NCBI GenBank assembly: GCA_029721435.1
Contig: CM056588.1
Location: forward strand, 35,867,930-35,931,929
Direction: 5' to 3'
Source of the DNA: Gymnothorax reevesii
Lineage: Eukaryota > Chordata > Actinopteri > Anguilliformes > Muraenidae
Length of the DNA: 64,000 nt
Every line of letters begins with the position of its first letter. Positions within the stretch are counted from its first letter, which is position 1. The translations under genes and the position numbers were made by a program. The notes beneath the pieces were generated by a model. That model was not told where the DNA came from. It saw nothing but the letters and a program-made list of their open reading frames with translations, and did not search any database. Shown piece by piece: positions 11,801-21,503 of this stretch.

Positions 11801-14800
11801 CGATGCCGAACTATAAGAACAATTCATACACCAGGAAAACCTCCTGAAGCACACAATAGCCCAAAGCCTTGTTTTAAGGTCAAAAATCAACCATGATCCA
11901 TTTATTCCCCAAAAAATTAGGTGAGAAATTGATTCTAGAAACTAATGTTATCAATGAAACACACACCCAATCTTAGTAGCAAAAATAATTAAGACCTTTC
12001 TGCAGATTAATTCCTCCCCTTATGCCATTAGAAGCAGAGTATAGATGAGCAGGACTTGTTGAAGCTGCAGGGACCCAGATAAGCTGTGGTGCAAGAGGAC
12101 CTAAAGTTAGTCAGGACGATAAATCATTTCCAAATACATGTCTGTCAGATGACTGTGTCTAAACTTCCTCTCACGATAAACTGTCATTGCGCAGGCCAGT
12201 CATGTGTTATTAAAAACACTAAGAACTAATGAGGCGACATCATAAAGTGACCCATGAGTAAGCCTGATACGAGCCTAGTGGCCCATCGGGCCGGTGCTTA
12301 ACCCCGATTTCCATGGCATGAAGCGACTAGGAGTATTACTACTCCCTGCATCCATTGCAGGTACTCCTCCCCCCCCCCCCCAGCTCTTGGTCAAGTTTCC
12401 CTGACTATTTGCTGGTACCCATTTATACACCTAGGTGGAGCGAGGTGTGGAGTGTGGGAGTGAAGTGTTTTGCCCAAGAGCACACCATGAAGGTCGTGGC
12501 TGGGACTTGAACTCAGGGGCTTGAACCTTATGATCCCAAGTCAAGTCTACTTGACTGCTGCGTTATCGCGTCTCCCAAGTGACCCATGAGACAAAGTTCT
12601 TCTGTTCTGATAATCCAATGATCACCCATTCCAAGCTCGTCTGCAAACACTTGGACGGCCACGAGAGTCCAGAGCTAGAGAAGCATCCAAGATGCTCACT
12701 GGTTCCGGACAAGGACGAGTCGATTAGACTGGACCACTGCTAGACCAAGTAGATCCAACTCTCCACCCTTAAAGTGCTTAATTTTCACTCACCCTATCCC
12801 TCCAAAATTAAATCATTCATTAAGTAATTGACAAATAACCTTCAGAGAGACTGACAGGTACCCATGAACCCTTCTGAAGGTCATTGCCAACTAATATGCA
12901 TATTTTGCACCTTGCATGACTACAGCAGTCATTAGCAACTTAAGGGTTAATGTGCGTACTGTTAGTTTTCTCCCCAGGTAATTTTAACCAACTGAGCCCG
13001 TGTTGGGAGTGAAAGCACATATCAGAAGGTCTCCTCAAAACCTGACTCAAGCCACTTCAAACACGGCACCATCAGTCACTTGTTCCTCTTACCTGAGTGA
13101 ACATTGCTGGGGGAACATCGCGGGCAGAACCACTCTTCCACAGGGACTGCGTCCAGCGGCGGGGTCAGACACTCCATGTGGTACCTAATATGACACACCA
13201 AAACAGAACCATTCAAGATAAAACATGCATTCAACCTCCACCCCCACCTTGACCCTGGTCCTGCCTCCAGGTTATGCTCATCGAGGACTGGCATACAGGT
13301 ACATAGCTACCAGGGAACGATATATCGATGAACAGTGCACAGAGAGGCAAGTGTGGGTCCTCTACATGTCGGCTACCGGCAGGACAAGGGTTACAGTGAA
13401 AACTCTGTCAAACTTATTTGGTGTAGAGAAAATTAACTTATTCCTTCTTCAGATTAGTGTGCCCCATTTTTTAAAAATGTGCTACTCTCGTCTGTTTCCA
13501 TTCATTTCAAGAACGAAGCAGAGCGACCAAAGACAAATGTGAAACTGCTTCGATAGTGAAATATGATTGGCTTACCCAGCATCACAGCCATCACACAGCA
13601 GCAGTCGATCTTCGCGGTCACTCTGACCACACACCTCACAATTGGTCTGGTCCAGCTCACCCCCCTCCGCTGTCGCAGGCTTCTGCAGGGGGATCTACAA
13701 AAACGCACACGCACACACAATCTCAAAACACACCTCACAATACTATGGGAGAACAGCTATAACTGAACCGGCAGGGAACCAGTCTAATTGGCAGGAGGGA
13801 CATGTTAAAGGAATAAGCTCCAAGAAGCAGTGGGTTACAGTGATTTTATAACGGCGGAGGGGCGTTCTAAGGCACAACGGGCAGGCAACAAAACCGCTTG
13901 TTCTTCGACCAAGCAAGATCGAGTGGACAGAATGGTTGGCAAGCAACACAGGCGCCAAGATTGCCTTTTCATCTAGCGCCATTGTCATGTCACATCAGGC
14001 TATTTGGGCTCATTAATGTAGATATACTACGAAAGCAGGCTATTTGGAATGTCTCCTTCAATCTCCCGAAGGCCCCGATAAATAATTTTATGTTCGTTTC
14101 AGTCATCCAGTTTCCAAGTTCTCAACTCGCGCCGAGCTGCCATATCATTATAACCAGCAGTGAGAGTAAGGAACGAGATTGACTTTTGTCCTCTACACTT
14201 GCCGGTGTCCAGGAAAATATGTTGAATTGTGCATTAGTTTGCTGGCCAGCTTGTCAACTAGCTAGCGCTCACTACAATGGATGTGGTTACCCCACACAAA
14301 GCCCATAAAATAAACATACAAGAAATAAAATCAACAATTTATCGCTAATATTGATATAGTAAGCTAGTTAGCAATGTGGCTAGCAAGCTAAAGTGACATT
14401 GAACTCTATGAAGCTATAGCTGGCTAGGTAGATAGCCAACTGGTTAGTGGGCTAAAAGGCTAAACTTTGCGAACAATGAAATAGCGAGCCAAAAGTCCTG
14501 AAACAAACGTAAACTAATGAGTCTGTTGAGCGCAGAGTAGTTGGTTGCTAAGCCAGGCGCGCAAGGATATTTTGTGCTGTGGTCTGCCTCAGAATAAAGT
14601 GGGTTATGCCAATTTTATACCAGCATGGAACGCGGCTCAGCCAATCACATTTAAGGATGCGAAGCATCCATTTTATAATAAACCCTGATGACCAAGTTAG
14701 CTGGATAAGTGTGCCAGCAAACCGGAACTGCACTTTAAACTGCAATCCGTGTTCATCTTCTGAGAGGACTCCTGGCTGAACTCAGCAGTTATTCAGCTAA

Positions 14801-17800
14801 CTCAGAGTAATGCGGTTTGCATAAACAGGGCCATGGTCTCAGGTGGGTGCATGGCCTGTGCAAGCATGGCATTGATACAGCATTGTATTTAAGGCCCCAG
14901 GGCAAGTACAGCATATCCTGGGGATCAGAGCAACTGCCTCCCTGCCCTGGTCTCCTGACCATGGTAACCAGCTGGCTCACATCTCCGGCAAATGATGTTA
15001 CCAGAGAAGCCCACAGAGCGAACCCCAGACAGCTGAACTATGAGAGAGCAGCATTCAGAGAGCTAAACCCCAAGAGTTGAGAACAGAAAAATACGCCCTG
15101 AGAGCTTAACCCAGAAAATTAAGCCCAGATAGCTAAGGCCTGAGCACAAAACCCAGAGAGCTAAGCCCTGACAGCACACTTTCACACAATGTTTGCTCCT
15201 TGCCTCTGTTCTCCAAACTTCTCTAAACTTTGGATGGCATGTTGGGCAATGCCATATCAGACTGGCAACCTCACAGTCCGCATACTAACAAACTGTAATG
15301 CAAACGTGGCTCCTATTCAGGCCTTTAAGCTGTGAAGTGTGTGTGAAGGTCCTGAATTTGCGACCCACCACTTTCTGAACTTGGCCCCCGTGATTTTTCC
15401 TCAAGCAGATTTTGTTGAAGACAATCCGGTCGACGGGACAGGAGTTTGCGTTCTGAAAACAAGAGAAATGCCATCGATGATTAACTTCCACCTGCATGGG
15501 CAACAAATGATTTACATTATTCAAGCCTAATTTTACCATGCAGCCTTGAAATACAAATATACTTTGCAAGAATCCTAGAGAAACGGAGTCCAAAGTTTAC
15601 AAGATCAGCAAATTCAGAGAACAAGTAAAAATGGAAGCATCTAAAAAAATAACAGTGTTTTCATCGGATTTTGCGCAAGGAAACGTGCCTGATTAAGCTT
15701 GTGAATTAATATATTCCTCAAATAGTACAATGTGAGCTGTGAAAGACCTGCAGTAGAGTTTCTGCCTGCAAGAACTTATAGGTCCAGCACAGACTGTGAT
15801 CAGAGTACAGCTGTCATGGAAAACAAAGCTGCGAAAACCTGTTCCTGGAAAATCTACCATCATGTAGGACTGGACTCCAGTATCGACACCTCATGCAACA
15901 GTTAACAGGCTTACTGAGCGCTGATAGGAAGGATCAGGTGAGCCAGTCAGTGCTGGAATAAAAAAAAAAAAAAACCTACAGTACATGTCTGGGAGCCCTG
16001 AGACCTGCATCACTGTCTAAACCCTGAGAGTGACCATTTTATTCCAATATATGTTCCAGATTTGGGACACTTCCAGTTTTTACCCTCTCAGCAATTCTAG
16101 CTGATGGGGTCTTGTCGTACCCACCGCTGTCCGTCAGTCTGTCAGTCTTCCCATCCCTAGTTACTGCTCTAGCTGCTGAACCATTATAGGTCCAGCCCTC
16201 AAATTTTAATAGGTTATGCAGATTGGGTGTCTCAAGAAGCCTATTTGATGTCGAGGTCATAAATCCAATTTTGGACTCATTTTTTGTAGGTGAAGCCACG
16301 TCCACCTTAAGACACGCCAAGGGGGAATATAGCACCAAATGCAATCTACTTACTCAATGCAATTTTTCACCAGTCTCAGTAATCCCGCTTTCTAAAACGA
16401 GACCCTTGTCAAACACAGGTGTCCAGTCCCATCCAAAAAGTCCTTTGTTTTTAGCCCAGAGTAAAGACACATGACTCCAATGATCGCTGCGTAGTTTAAA
16501 GGCCATGATGGGTTATACAGGAGAATCAGATGTCATGCTGCTCGGATGAGGTAAAAAGTAGCACTCAGACTGGCCCTTTCTGGGTGAGAGGGGACACCCC
16601 TGAACCACAGGAACTGAGGCACTGTGGACCCTGAGGTCACACCTACCTTGGACCATTCCAGGATGCAGTCGAGGCAGAAGTAGTGTTCGCACGTCTCCGG
16701 CGTGGCCACCGGCTGCTCATGGAAGGTATTGAGACAGATCGGGCACTTTTCCGCATCTTCGTCCGAGCTCAAATACGAAAATTCGGCCGAGGACCCTCCC
16801 ACAGCTCCGCCAACTCCTCCTTCTAGCCCCGCCTTAGCTGCATCAGTCTCATCCCCTGTGCAAATGACATCACCGGTATGTTAAAGCCATTGGAGCCAAG
16901 CACTGTATCGAGGATACAGTGCAGAAGTTTTCCCACGATGGAGCACCAATCGACAAAGCACAGAAAAGTAGCTGTGTGCTCATCCAACCTGTTTCCAAGT
17001 CAGGTGCAAGACAATTATACACAAGAAAATTAAAAGCAATTAAACGTCGGCACACTAGAGAGTAGCCAAATTCTTTAATGACTATGAAGCAACGTTAAAA
17101 CCTGACAGGGTCTTCATCAGGCCAAGCAAATCCATTCAAAATTAGATTTAGTCAGTAAGCATGGCTTACAGGATACCCCCCGCAACAAGTAGTCAGGCAG
17201 TACCACAGTCAATAGACCTTCCAGCAAAAATTTTCAAAATCGGATGAGTAGGTTATGAGATCTAGGTCCGGGCGCACAGACGCACGCACACACACACACA
17301 CAGACACACGCACAGACACACGCACGCACGCACACACGGACGGACGGACAAAGCAAATCCAGTATACCCCCCTAAACTTTGTTGCGGGGGGTATAAAAAC
17401 TTTGTTGCGGGGGGTATAATACAGGGAAAGGGGCCACCGACTGTTTCCAGGTTCTCTTACTGTCACTGTCATCCTCCTCTTCATCTTCCTCCTCATCTTC
17501 ATCATCATCACCGTCCAGGGTCTCTTCGTCTTCTCCCACCTCGCTTTCATCACCAACATCATCATTGTCGTCCCCGCTATCGGTCTCTCCCTCCCCACTT
17601 TCATCGCTATCATCCTCTGGGTATTGAAACAAGTGAGAACAGTGAATAGCAACGCGGAAACCAGGCTACAAACTGCCGGCGAGAGCCTAGAGCGGAGCTG
17701 AGGATCACCACACTGTCCGGGGTGCGTTTCTGCCGCTCGTGTGCTGCATGCTGGGACATAATCCAGCCATCAATCCTGATCTGGAATAAGTGTTAGGTAA

Positions 17801-17928
17801 CGGATGGATGGACGGAAGTAGAGGTAACTCTCACCTTCGTCTGAAAAGATGGACGACAGCGGCCGTTTGCCCTTTCTGCAGGAGGAGCTCCGGCCTGTCA
17901 CCTCGTCCTGGCTGTCGTCCTCATCCAT
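1..17928 (-). CDS. phrf1: PHRF1, PHD and RING finger protein (13 coding exons seen, 3' end off window)
   Basis: Coding exons in order are 17928-17835, 17616-17461, 16855-16647, 15452-15369, 13694-13576, 13184-13093, 11414-11251, 8070-7950, 6937-6792, 5714-5523, 4226-4120, 3662-3508 and 2896-<1. All joins keep phase and give 1511 codons before the edge; human PHRF1 is about 1650 residues. In order the protein has an acidic stretch (about 32-83), a C3HC4-like RING (Cys121, 124, 139, His141, Cys144, 147, 158, with CPVD at the end), a PHD finger (Cys200 to Cys244), arginine- and lysine-rich segments, and an RS-rich tail. In mammals PHRF1 is a nuclear E3 ligase that targets TGIF, reads methylated H3K36 through its PHD finger, and binds the RNA polymerase II CTD through a C-terminal SRI domain. 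That domain is not in the window. Exon boundaries are inferred by eye and have no transcript support. Confidence 0.93.
2897..3507. other. PHRF1 intron with a dispersed repeat copy
   Basis: No gene seen. Bases about 3011-3240 match 53068-53300 (both contain TGTGTCATGATTA and TTAGTTACTCAGGCATTATG), so this is an interspersed repeat of unknown class. Confidence 0.6.
3508..3662 (-). CDS. phrf1: PHRF1 exon, VPDLLGSIMSGQSMLMMNSS segment
   Basis: The exon encodes VPDLLGSIMSGQSMLMMNSS followed by DVVINRDGSLKAIKP. Human has VPDLLGSILSGQSLLMLGSS in the same place. The acceptor is TTGTAG and the donor GTTGGTA. It ends in phase 1, matched by the last exon. Confidence 0.92.
3663..5522. other. PHRF1 introns on either side of exon 4120-4226, nothing recognised
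   Basis: AT-rich intron sequence. I see no other exon, RNA gene or clear mobile element outside 4120-4226. Confidence 0.6.
4120..4226 (-). CDS. phrf1: PHRF1 exon, SAPLSPVAVKRQGLSRSALR segment
   Basis: The acceptor is GAGCAG and the donor GTAAAAC. The encoded SRSALRSHQPVARPIPVGL closely matches human SRSALQSHQPVARPVSMGL. The split Arg codon (AG|G) joins the next exon. Confidence 0.92.
5523..5714 (-). CDS. phrf1: PHRF1 exon, RSRIAKNLGL / RADIGAASLS segment
   Basis: The exon encodes TARSRIAKNLGLGKPTHSTS, then RADIGAASLSVYGDPFDLDP. Both match human PHRF1 strongly (RADIGAASLSLFGDPYELDP). It starts after a CCCCCAG acceptor. The donor GTGTAC after TAT-GAT is not ideal but gives phase 0. It includes one VKKE SUMO-like motif. 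Confidence 0.9.
5757..6080. repeat. Minisatellite, about 35-bp unit
   Basis: About nine degenerate head-to-tail copies of a unit like CAGAACCAACAAACCATTAT plus CCAACCTGCCAATAC. It starts about 40 bases intronward of the acceptor of PHRF1 exon 5523-5714. It is C/A-rich on the plus strand, so the PHRF1 pre-mRNA is G/T-rich here. Reading frames across it are artefacts of the repeat. Confidence 0.85.
6081..7949. other. PHRF1 intron sequence on either side of exon 6792-6937
   Basis: AT-rich, no recognised gene or clear mobile element outside the exon. Confidence 0.5.
6792..6937 (-). CDS. phrf1: PHRF1 lysine/arginine-rich exon
   Basis: After acceptor GCTGTAG the exon encodes 48 residues that are about half Lys and Arg, including an uninterrupted run of eight Arg made from CGG/CGA/CGT codons. 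This is likely a nuclear localisation region; human has a comparable basic block here. The donor is GTGAGG. Confidence 0.85.
7950..8070 (-). CDS. phrf1: PHRF1 exon, LDDAINAVVAGLSTAVY segment
   Basis: This exon encodes SSWLDDAINAVVAGLSTAVY and DLTPRPGTSRRRR. The human equivalent is SSLLDEAIEAVATGLSTAVY. The acceptor is CAATAG and the donor GTAACTT. It ends with one base of a codon that the next exon completes. Confidence 0.9.
8210..8497. mobile_element. Insertion ending in a C/G-run hairpin, inside the TIR element
   Basis: It is absent from the paralogous copy near 56780. It contains CTCCGGAAAC twice and ends in CTCCTCCCCCCAGGAAGGGG followed by GAGACAT, which folds back on itself. Its left edge is not sharply defined. 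Confidence 0.5.
9927..10283. mobile_element. hAT-type MITE nested in the TIR element
   Basis: The termini are TTGGGCTGGGCGATAT and, inverted, TAGGGCTGGGCGATAT. The 8-bp duplication TTTCTAAT is at 9919-9926 and 10284-10291. The paralogous copy near 58275 has the uninterrupted site with a single TTTCTAAT. The interior is rich in GATATCGATAT. It has no coding capacity. Confidence 0.88.
10614..10813. mobile_element. hAT-type MITE, 200 bp
   Basis: Terminal inverted repeats CTGGGGTGTCGAAC and CAGGGGTGACGAAC. The flanks GTCTATAG and GTCTACAC look like an aged 8-bp duplication. Confidence 0.7.
10862..11170 (+). mobile_element. hAT-type MITE, CAGGGGTGGGCAA family, copy 1
   Basis: Terminal inverted repeats CAGGGGTGGGC and CAGGGGTGGGC. 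The flanks CCCAAGAC and CCCTAGAC match at 7 of 8 bases. A copy in the opposite orientation lies at 24367-24667. Confidence 0.8.
11251..11414 (-). CDS. phrf1: PHRF1 exon, basic RxR segment
   Basis: The exon encodes VPTTSRRARASAAGP, then TRAIARTQQSERVRANVNRN, which closely matches human TRAIARTRQSERVRATVNRN. The acceptor TTCCTCAG is chosen because it gives phase 1; an upstream TTGCAG would break the frame. The donor GTCTGC is weak, so the 3' end is the least certain splice site of the gene, although the phase and the flanking match support it. Confidence 0.82.
11415..13092. other. PHRF1 intron, SINE apart nothing recognised
   Basis: It holds the SINE at 12255-12580, which contains a C12 run near 12367. 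Otherwise I see no exon or structured element. Confidence 0.5.
12255..12580 (-). mobile_element. tRNA-derived SINE, family A copy 1
   Basis: On the minus strand it starts in a tRNA-like head (GAGTTCAAGTCCCAGCC, B-box-like) and ends in the conserved tail CACCGGCCCGATGGGCCACT. Related copies are at 33811-34110 and 47415-47637. Confidence 0.75.
13093..13184 (-). CDS. phrf1: PHRF1 PHD finger exon, second half
   Basis: The acceptor is ATATTAG and the donor GTAAGAG. The exon encodes YHMECLTPPLDAVPVEEW and FCPRC, the His-Cys and Cys-Cys pairs that close the PHD finger. In the family this domain binds H3 methylated at K36. Conservation with human is high across the exon. Confidence 0.93.
13185..13575. 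other. PHRF1 intron inside the PHD finger, nothing recognised
   Basis: A short intron splitting the Gly codon before the Tyr-His-Met-Glu-Cys motif. No element recognised. Confidence 0.6.
13576..13694 (-). CDS. phrf1: PHRF1 PHD finger exon, first half
   Basis: The exon follows acceptor TTTGTAG and encodes a short linker, then CEVCGQSDREDRLLLCDGCD and part of a Gly codon. This is the first Zn site of a C4HC3 PHD finger. The donor is GTAAGCC. The split Gly codon (GG|G) joins exactly to the next exon, which begins with Tyr-His-Met-Glu-Cys. Confidence 0.93.
13695..15368. other. PHRF1 intron with a weak tandem repeat
   Basis: Bases about 15003-15172 contain irregular copies of a unit near GAGAGCTAAGCCC, roughly 18-20 bp apart. 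The rest is unremarkable. Confidence 0.5.
15369..15452 (-). CDS. phrf1: PHRF1 end of RING exon
   Basis: This 84-bp exon follows acceptor TTTTCAG and begins NANSCPVDR, the last RING segment, as in human. It ends at the GTGGGT donor after QKV. The frame also stays open beyond this point, so the exact 3' end is less sure than the acceptor. Confidence 0.85.
15453..16646. other. PHRF1 intron, nothing recognised
   Basis: A run of about 15 A at 15961 is the only notable feature. A stretch near 16075-16210 has repeat-like character, but I could not match it within the window. Confidence 0.5.
16647..16855 (-). CDS. phrf1: PHRF1 RING finger exon
   Basis: The exon encodes a linker, then SSDEDAEKCPIC and the core of the RING: CPIC, 14 residues, C-x-H, YFCLDC, ending EWSK before donor GTAGGT. 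Spacing and sequence match the PHRF1 RING, an E2-binding ubiquitin ligase module. The last Zn ligand pair falls in the next exon. The intron phase after AAG is 0. Confidence 0.93.
17171..17394. mobile_element. C/G-run hairpin element in a short PHRF1 intron
   Basis: It begins GATACCCCCCGCAACAA and ends TTGTTGCGGGGGGTATAA, so the ends are inverted. The right end repeats the motif twice (about 17377 and 17396). The interior holds a CA-rich run and GGACGGACGGAC. It lies 67 bases from the end of the acidic exon. Confidence 0.6.
17461..17616 (-). CDS. phrf1: PHRF1 acidic exon
   Basis: The acceptor is CCCAG and the donor GTAAGAG. This 156-bp exon is almost wholly Asp, Glu, Ser and Gly, with a near-continuous acidic run in its second half. 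Human PHRF1 has a similar acidic segment before the RING. The frame joins the start exon (G|AG gives Glu) and the RING exon (A|GG gives Arg). Confidence 0.87.
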
Positions 17929-17954
17929 GGCCAACCATCAGCAGTGCGAGAGAT
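17835..17954 (-). CDS. phrf1: PHRF1 exon with start codon
   Basis: The ATG is at 17928-17926 in a GCC-ATG-G context. It opens MDEDDSQDEV, close to the human start MDDDSLDEL. Bases 17954-17929 are 5' UTR after an acceptor ending TTGCAG. The exon ends at 17835 before GTGAGAG and leaves one base of a Glu codon that the next exon completes. This start is preferred because it matches the family N-terminus and has a good Kozak context. Confidence 0.85.
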
Positions 17955-20083
17955 CTGCAACACAGAAACAGGGCCGTTTCCCTGAGGAGTTACTTCTAAT
18001 GCGCCCAGGCAATGGTCCAGGGGGCATTTCACCAACCAGGGTCACTGCATTAGACAAAGTAGAACACAGAGAGGCTTTCAAATCAAAGTGCTGCTCCTGG
18101 CTTCATTCAGCACAGAAATCCAGCCAACTCCATAATTCTGCTTTGAGTAATAAGCAGTCTGAGCACTGTGCCAGCAGACTTCTTGCGCTAAAAACTATCG
18201 CCAGAATCATGCCTTCAGTGCATTTCTGTCGGCTTTCCAACCTTTTCCATCCTGCCCACAGCTCCACCCATCAAAGACACAAGCCAGAAAAGACGGCACA
18301 GGCCTGGCAGGTAAGTCAATCTTTTGTACTTCATACATTCAGCTAATAAATGCTTCAGATCATCATTACCACAAATGGACAATCAATTTGAGCCATCGTC
18401 AATACAAAAAAAAAAAAATGCCTTGATGTTGCAGTCACGCCCCACTTCCAATGCTTTATGGGATAGTTCTGTGGCCGAGTCACTTCCGGTCTCGCGGAGC
18501 TGCGGGAAGCTACTTTAGCGTGCATGGTTACGGATACTTGGCCGTACGATACCGATAGAAGCCGTATTAAGATGCTTTCTGCGGGGGAATGGTCATTTTC
18601 TAAAAGTTCTGAGAAGGGCCTTCATTGATTCAATTCCTAGAATAATTTTTGCCGTTGCCATCAACAATCACAGATGATGCAGGTCAGTGCTTCTCAAACC
18701 TCTGCTGAAGTACCACCTCTCCCGCCGAACGATTCGCTCATGACCAAGCATCATCACAGGTAGCGAGCTGATAACTTGACTCATCTGTGCTGGATCAGGC
18801 AGAGTTCCAAAACATGCAGAAGTGACACCCCAGGAGAGGTGTGAAAATTATGCGCATGCAATAGAACTAAGCAATAGCAAGCTGTGCAACGAAAAAGTGG
18901 TAGTTTCAGAAGTGAAAGAAATTTCGGCAAAAAAGCAAGATCCAACACTTTTTTTGTATTGACAATTGCTCGAATTTCACACTATGGTCAATCATTAGTT
19001 CCTCATGTAGTATCTTTCCCTAAACACAGCTAGCTCACAAACAAACCAAAGGAAGTGTTAAGACAGACTAGCTAGTTAACTAATTTTGGCTGGCTTTACG
19101 AGCTGACCTCATATTATTGTAAAAATCTGACTTTCATCATCTCTCCAAGTCAAAAATCTCAAAAACAGTAGTTCAAAAACAGAGACAACGTTGTACAACA
19201 GTACAGTAGATGGGCTAAACTTTAGTTAGGTGCTGCCGTCTCAATTAAGCATTCGCTACATCATCTGCCATCTTGTTCTCAAAATTTTGGCTCCGCCCCT
19301 CATGCTATTTAGCTAGATTGGCGCATCTGGGTCAGTCCATATGCGCTCAACCAAAGTTCAGGAATACAGCAGCTGCGGACTCCTGTTGGGCTAAAAAAAC
19401 TTTAAGGGAGAACCTCCACATCAATCATGAGCACAAGCAAAATTTTGGCTGAAACACGCAGGAGTTTCTGAGATATGGCCCTCCAAAAATTGGGTGCCTA
19501 ACCCCTTTTTTACACCTGCAAATTGCAAAAGTTAATTTACAGGCGGGATTGGGGTCAATACTTTGGAAACAAATCAGAGTTTGGGCCTGAATATTGGTAC
19601 CTTTAATTCATTTGGGCCCAGGCTTTCATAATCTTTCATGAGAATTAGTCCCTCACTTCATCTTTTTGAGCCATTTCTTCTGAAATATGAATCACTTCAT
19701 GAGAGGAAATAAAAAGAAATGTGATTCTCAGGGGTCACCCGTTAGCCAAAGGTCACTGACAGAGGGCTAATGATGCTGGATTCCTTTTATTTTTGGACAG
19801 GTCTGTCTGCAGTTGAGAGACTGACTATACTCAAGCCTTAATTTGGGAGTTAGAAGCCACTGAAAAGGGTTCTGAAAAGGCATATTTACCAATGGTTGGA
19901 AACCAAGTTGGCAATGTGGACAAGAGCCCATGGTAATTAAACTGTCTCTTCATAACTGTAAATATCTTATCTTTATTGTTTTCAAAAGTTTAATGTGTTC
20001 TTTCCATCTCCTTCATCATAAAATACATTTTTGAGAAACTGACAAAATCCCATCCGGATCAGGCGTTATGGGGTCACCTGACC
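17955..20083. other. PHRF1 5' intron, proximal part, nothing recognised
   Basis: No exon supported. It contains an A13 run near 18405 and scattered low-complexity sequence. Confidence 0.5.
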
Positions 20084-21503
20084 TTGAATCGATTTCATTT
20101 TTAAGGCGTAGTACCACTACCTGCTGCCATAGGCGAACGTCCGATCTTTCCCTTTTCCTTTATTTAACCCGACGCAGGTTGAACGAAAGCGCCAAATATC
20201 ATAGGGCATGTGAAATGCTTCCGGAAAAAAACTTGACTGACATCAGTATTTTTCGGTGACAAGCTGCCCGGAGCCAAGTAAAGGACTATAGAATTGTCTC
20301 TCATTAACCAATTAGGCTACTCTAAGAAAAGTAACCTGTTCCAGTTTACTTTGCTTGATTAGCAATCAAATGGTGAATGCGTTTACTCTCCAAGTTGAAT
20401 GAATAGAGCTGTTTATTAAGACAGCGTGTTTGATTGCTGTATTTTGAAATTTAAATGGCCATAGAACAGCACAGCATGAACATGATTTCCATTGCCACGC
20501 ATTTCCTGCGACTGTCATAATTTATATCTCACATTCACGTTTCATCCGCTTTTCAGAATGTTTTCCACCTTGTGTATTTTCTTAGACGCTTAAAATCCAA
20601 GGCGATCTTATAGCAAATCTGTTTTAAATTAATCTTTAATAACGTCCTAAAATGCTACAATGAGAGATGCAATTCAGACAAAGTTTTTTTTAATTAGTCC
20701 AGTTAGGTTTGTCTGCTTTTATCACATCTTACGTTATAGGCTACTGAAATTTATGGAAGGGCGGAGCACCTGCAATTAGCAAAATCTAAACTCATACTTC
20801 TTCCCGACGGTATTTTAAATTGTTTTAGCCGCTTCAGGTGTGCATGTTTCAAGAAATTATACATGACCCCATGATGGCAAGTGGTCTTATCACACTTCCT
20901 CGTTGAACAACACCATATCCCAACTCTGCATTTCACCTCTCATTGTATTATTTTTAGGAGATCTATAATGGTAAAATGAAGAGATGTGTTTTCAGATCGC
21001 CCTGGATTTCAAGCATCTAAAAAATACAGAAGGTGGAAAACATTCTGAAAAGCGGATGAAACGTCAATGTGAGATATAAATTACCACAGCCGCAGGAAAT
21101 GCCGTGGCAATGGCAATCGTCTTCATGCTGTGCTGTTCTATGGCCATTTAAATTTCAAAATGCAGCGATCAAACATGCTGTCTAAATAAACAGCTCTACT
21201 CATTCAAACTTTGAGAGTAAACGCATTCACCGTTTGATGGCTAATAGCTACTTTTCTTCGAGTAGCCTAATGGGCTAATAGGAGACGATTCTGTAGTCTC
21301 TTACTTGGCTCCGTGCAGCATGTCGCCGAAAAATACTGATGTCAGTCAAGTTTTTTTTCCCGAAGCATTTCACATGCCCTTTGATGTTTGGCACTTTTGT
21401 TCAACCTGCATTGGGTTTAATAAAGGAAAAGGGAAGGCTCAGATGTTCACCCCATAGCAGCAGGCGGCGGTACTACGCCTTAAAAATAAGAATCGATTCA
21501 CAA
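20084..21503. mobile_element. Foldback element with arms of about 520 bp
   Basis: Arm 1 is about 20084-20608 and arm 2 about 20994-21503; they are inverted copies of each other with scattered mismatches and small indels. The outer ends read TTGAATCGATTTC and, inverted, TTGTGAATCGATTC, then TTTTTAAGGCGTAGTACC on both. The central loop is about 385 bp without a convincing gene. The arms could pair in the PHRF1 pre-mRNA. Confidence 0.85.
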
